Assembly (NCBI GenBank): GCA_018715545.1
Contig: DVLK01000042.1
Coordinates: forward strand, 1-6,325
DNA: 6,325 nucleotides
Direction: 5' to 3'
From: Candidatus Caccovivens faecavium
GTDB taxonomy: Bacteria; Bacillota; Clostridia; Christensenellales; UBA1242
Translations under genes and position numbers: made by a program
The notes under the pieces: generated by a model
Database searches by the model: none
What the model saw: only the letters and a program-made list of their open reading frames with translations
What the model was told of the DNA's origin: nothing
Shown: positions 4,842-6,325 of the stretch, piece after piece
Layout: every line of letters begins with the position of its first letter
Numbering within the stretch: the first letter of the stretch is position 1

Positions 4842-6230
4842 ATGAAAAGAATAGAGCTTAGAGATTTAAACAAAAACTATGAAAAATTTAAGGACAAAAC
4901 TATCACAGTTTGCGGTTGGGCAAGAACGATACGCGACAGTAAAAACATCGCCTTTATCGAACTAAATGACGGTGCATTCAAAAGCGTACAAATCGTTGTG
5001 GAAAGGGCAAAGATTGAGAATTATGATGTGATAGTTAAAGAAAATGTCGGCTCATCCTTTGAAATTAAAGGGAGAGTTATCTTGACACCTGAGGCTAAAC
5101 AGCCTTTTGAGATTAATGCAGACGAGGTGGAAATTTTAGGTTCTTGCGACCTTGACTATCCTCTTCAAAAGAAGCGTCACACTGTGGAATTTTTAAGAAC
5201 TATTCCAACAATAAGACCAAGAGGCAATCTTTTCAATGCAGTGTTTAGAATACGCTCTGTTTCCGCTTTCGCCATTCACAAATTTTTCAATGAGAGGAAC
5301 TTTGTCTATGTTCATACTCCAATCATCACAGCAAATGACTGTGAGGGGGCTGGCGAGATGTTCCAAGTGACAACACTTGACCTTGAAAAATTACCTAAAA
5401 AAGACGGCAAAGTTGATTACAGCCAAGACTTCTTTGGCAAAAAGGTGTCTTTAACTGTTTCAGGACAGCTTCATGAAGAGACAATGACACATGCCTTTGG
5501 AAAAACTTACACCTTTGGGCCGACATTTAGGGCGGAAAACTCTAATACCTCACGCCACGCTGCTGAGTTTTGGATGATGGAACCAGAAATTTGCTTTTGC
5601 GACCTTGACGAGCTAATGGATAACGAAGAAGAAATGGTGAAATATGTCATCTCATATGTTATGCAAGAATGCGAAGACGAACTTGAATTTTTAAATAAGT
5701 TTGTCGATAATGGACTTATTGAAAGGCTAAAAAATGTTGTGGAAAATGAGTTTGTTCGACTTGACTATACTGAGGCTATAAAAATACTAGAAAAGGTGAA
5801 AGAAAGATTTGTTTTTCCTGTTAAATGGGGAGTGGATTTGCAGTCCGAGCATGAAAGGTACTTGACAGAAGAGGTATATAAAAAGCCAGTATTTCTTAAA
5901 AACTACCCAAAAGACATTAAGGCTTTCTATATGCGTCAAAATGATGATGGTAAGACAGTGGCTGCTGTTGATATGTTAGTACCAGGTATTGGCGAACTGT
6001 GCGGTGGTAGCCAAAGAGAGGAGCGTTTAGAAAAACTAAGAGCGCGTTTAAAAGAACTAGGGCTGAAAGAAGAGGACTACGCATGGTATCTTGACACGCG
6101 TAGATATGGCACAAATGTTCACTCAGGCTATGGCTTAGGCTTTGAAAGACTTGTTATGTATTTGACAGGCATTTCAAACATTCGCGATGTTGAATTCTTC
6201 CCAAGAACCGTGGGGAGTATTCAAGGTTAA
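4842..6230 (+). CDS. asnS: Asparaginyl-tRNA synthetase (AsnRS)
   Basis: AsnRS charges tRNA-Asn directly with asparagine, making the Asp-tRNA-Asn amidation route unnecessary for this tRNA. The 462-aa product has the usual length. It comprises an OB-fold anticodon-binding domain (about 1-105, with VCGWARTIRDSKNIAFIELN), motif 1 ending in YVHTPIIT (about 156-163), the AsnRS hallmark NDCEGAGEMFQVTT, LTVSGQLHEE, motif 2 FRAENSNTSRHAAEFWMMEPE (from 229, with R230), and motif 3 GLGFERLVMYL (R436). The lack of a GAD insertion and the SNTSRH form of motif 2 separate it from AspRS. AAGGAG (4831-4836) overlaps the final base of the aspS stop and lies five bases before the ATG, so the genes are tightly linked and probably translationally coupled. 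An earlier in-frame ATG inside aspS (4803) has no ribosome binding site. No regulatory element lies between the two genes, so the aspartate T-box controls both. Confidence 0.97.
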   Translation: MKRIELRDLNKNYEKFKDKTITVCGWARTIRDSKNIAFIELNDGAFKSVQIVVERAKIENYDVIVKENVGSSFEIKGRVILTPEAKQPFEINADEVEILGSCDLDYPLQKKRHTVEFLRTIPTIRPRGNLFNAVFRIRSVSAFAIHKFFNERNFVYVHTPIITANDCEGAGEMFQVTTLDLEKLPKKDGKVDYSQDFFGKKVSLTVSGQLHEETMTHAFGKTYTFGPTFRAENSNTSRHAAEFWMMEPEICFCDLDELMDNEEEMVKYVISYVMQECEDELEFLNKFVDNGLIERLKNVVENEFVRLDYTEAIKILEKVKERFVFPVKWGVDLQSEHERYLTEEVYKKPVFLKNYPKDIKAFYMRQNDDGKTVAAVDMLVPGIGELCGGSQREERLEKLRARLKELGLKEEDYAWYLDTRRYGTNVHSGYGLGFERLVMYLTGISNIRDVEFFPRTVGSIQG

Positions 6231-6252
6231 TCAAATTAGAATTAAAAAGAAC

Positions 6253-6280
6253 AGTCAGTAAGTGATTTACTGACTTCTTT
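6253..6280 (+). terminator. Intrinsic terminator of the aspS-asnS operon
   Basis: AGTCAGTAA (6253-6261) pairs perfectly with TTACTGACT (6267-6275) around a five-base loop. A T-rich tail (TTCTTTATT) follows, and upstream A-rich bases can extend the stem imperfectly. It lies 22 bases after the asnS stop. The rest of the window (6281-6325) is AT-rich and shows nothing identifiable. Confidence 0.8.
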
Positions 6281-6325
6281 ATTAAGAATTTAATATTATT
6301 GTTTAAAAATATATATAACATGACA

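Noticed and set aside
5917..6114. Minus-strand frame of about 65 codons inside asnS.
   Set aside because: It lies opposite conserved AsnRS codons and lacks protein-like composition.
1..6325. Search for CRISPR repeats, tRNA genes, insertion sequences, toxin-antitoxin or defence genes.
   Set aside because: No spaced direct repeats, cloverleaf sequences, transposase motifs or defence-type domains were seen. The window is mainly translation housekeeping, and I do not claim a novel system.

Overview
The window is AT-rich, uses the standard genetic code (TGG for Trp, TAA and TAG stops, no internal TGA) and has strong Shine-Dalgarno sites ahead of nearly every gene. A T-box riboswitch, DUF1540-type cysteine motifs and SigA-like TTGACA promoters point to a low-GC Bacillota. 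A clostridial or related uncultured gut lineage is the best guess, but that placement is inference.

Layout. (1) 54-815 (+): rsmA/ksgA, the 16S rRNA dimethyladenosine transferase. (2) 816-1187: a gap that holds a 52-codon small ORF on the minus strand (944-1102), plus weak hairpins where it converges with rsmA. (3) 1188-1637 (-): rplI, ribosomal protein bL9, standing alone with its own promoter and a hairpin terminator overlapping its stop codon. (4) 1718-2023 (+): a 101-aa cysteine-rich protein with two DUF1540-like repeats, divergent from rplI. (5) 2076-2804 (+): a 242-aa protein I do not recognise, driven by a near-consensus promoter that begins four bases after the previous stop. (6) 2848-6280 (+): a complete transcription unit made of a SigA-type promoter, a T-box leader, aspS, asnS and an intrinsic terminator.

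How the genes work together. Most genes serve translation: rRNA methylation, a large-subunit protein and two paralogous class IIb tRNA synthetases. The best-supported regulatory story is the T-box. Its specifier codon is GAC (Asp) and the variable base of its UGGN sequence is C, which matches the G73 discriminator of tRNA-Asp. Uncharged tRNA-Asp should therefore switch on aspS and, because asnS follows after 10 bases, asparaginyl-tRNA synthetase as well.

I found no CRISPR array, tRNA, rRNA, insertion sequence, phage gene or defence system. The least explained parts are the 242-aa protein, the small minus-strand ORF and the two-repeat DUF1540-like protein.
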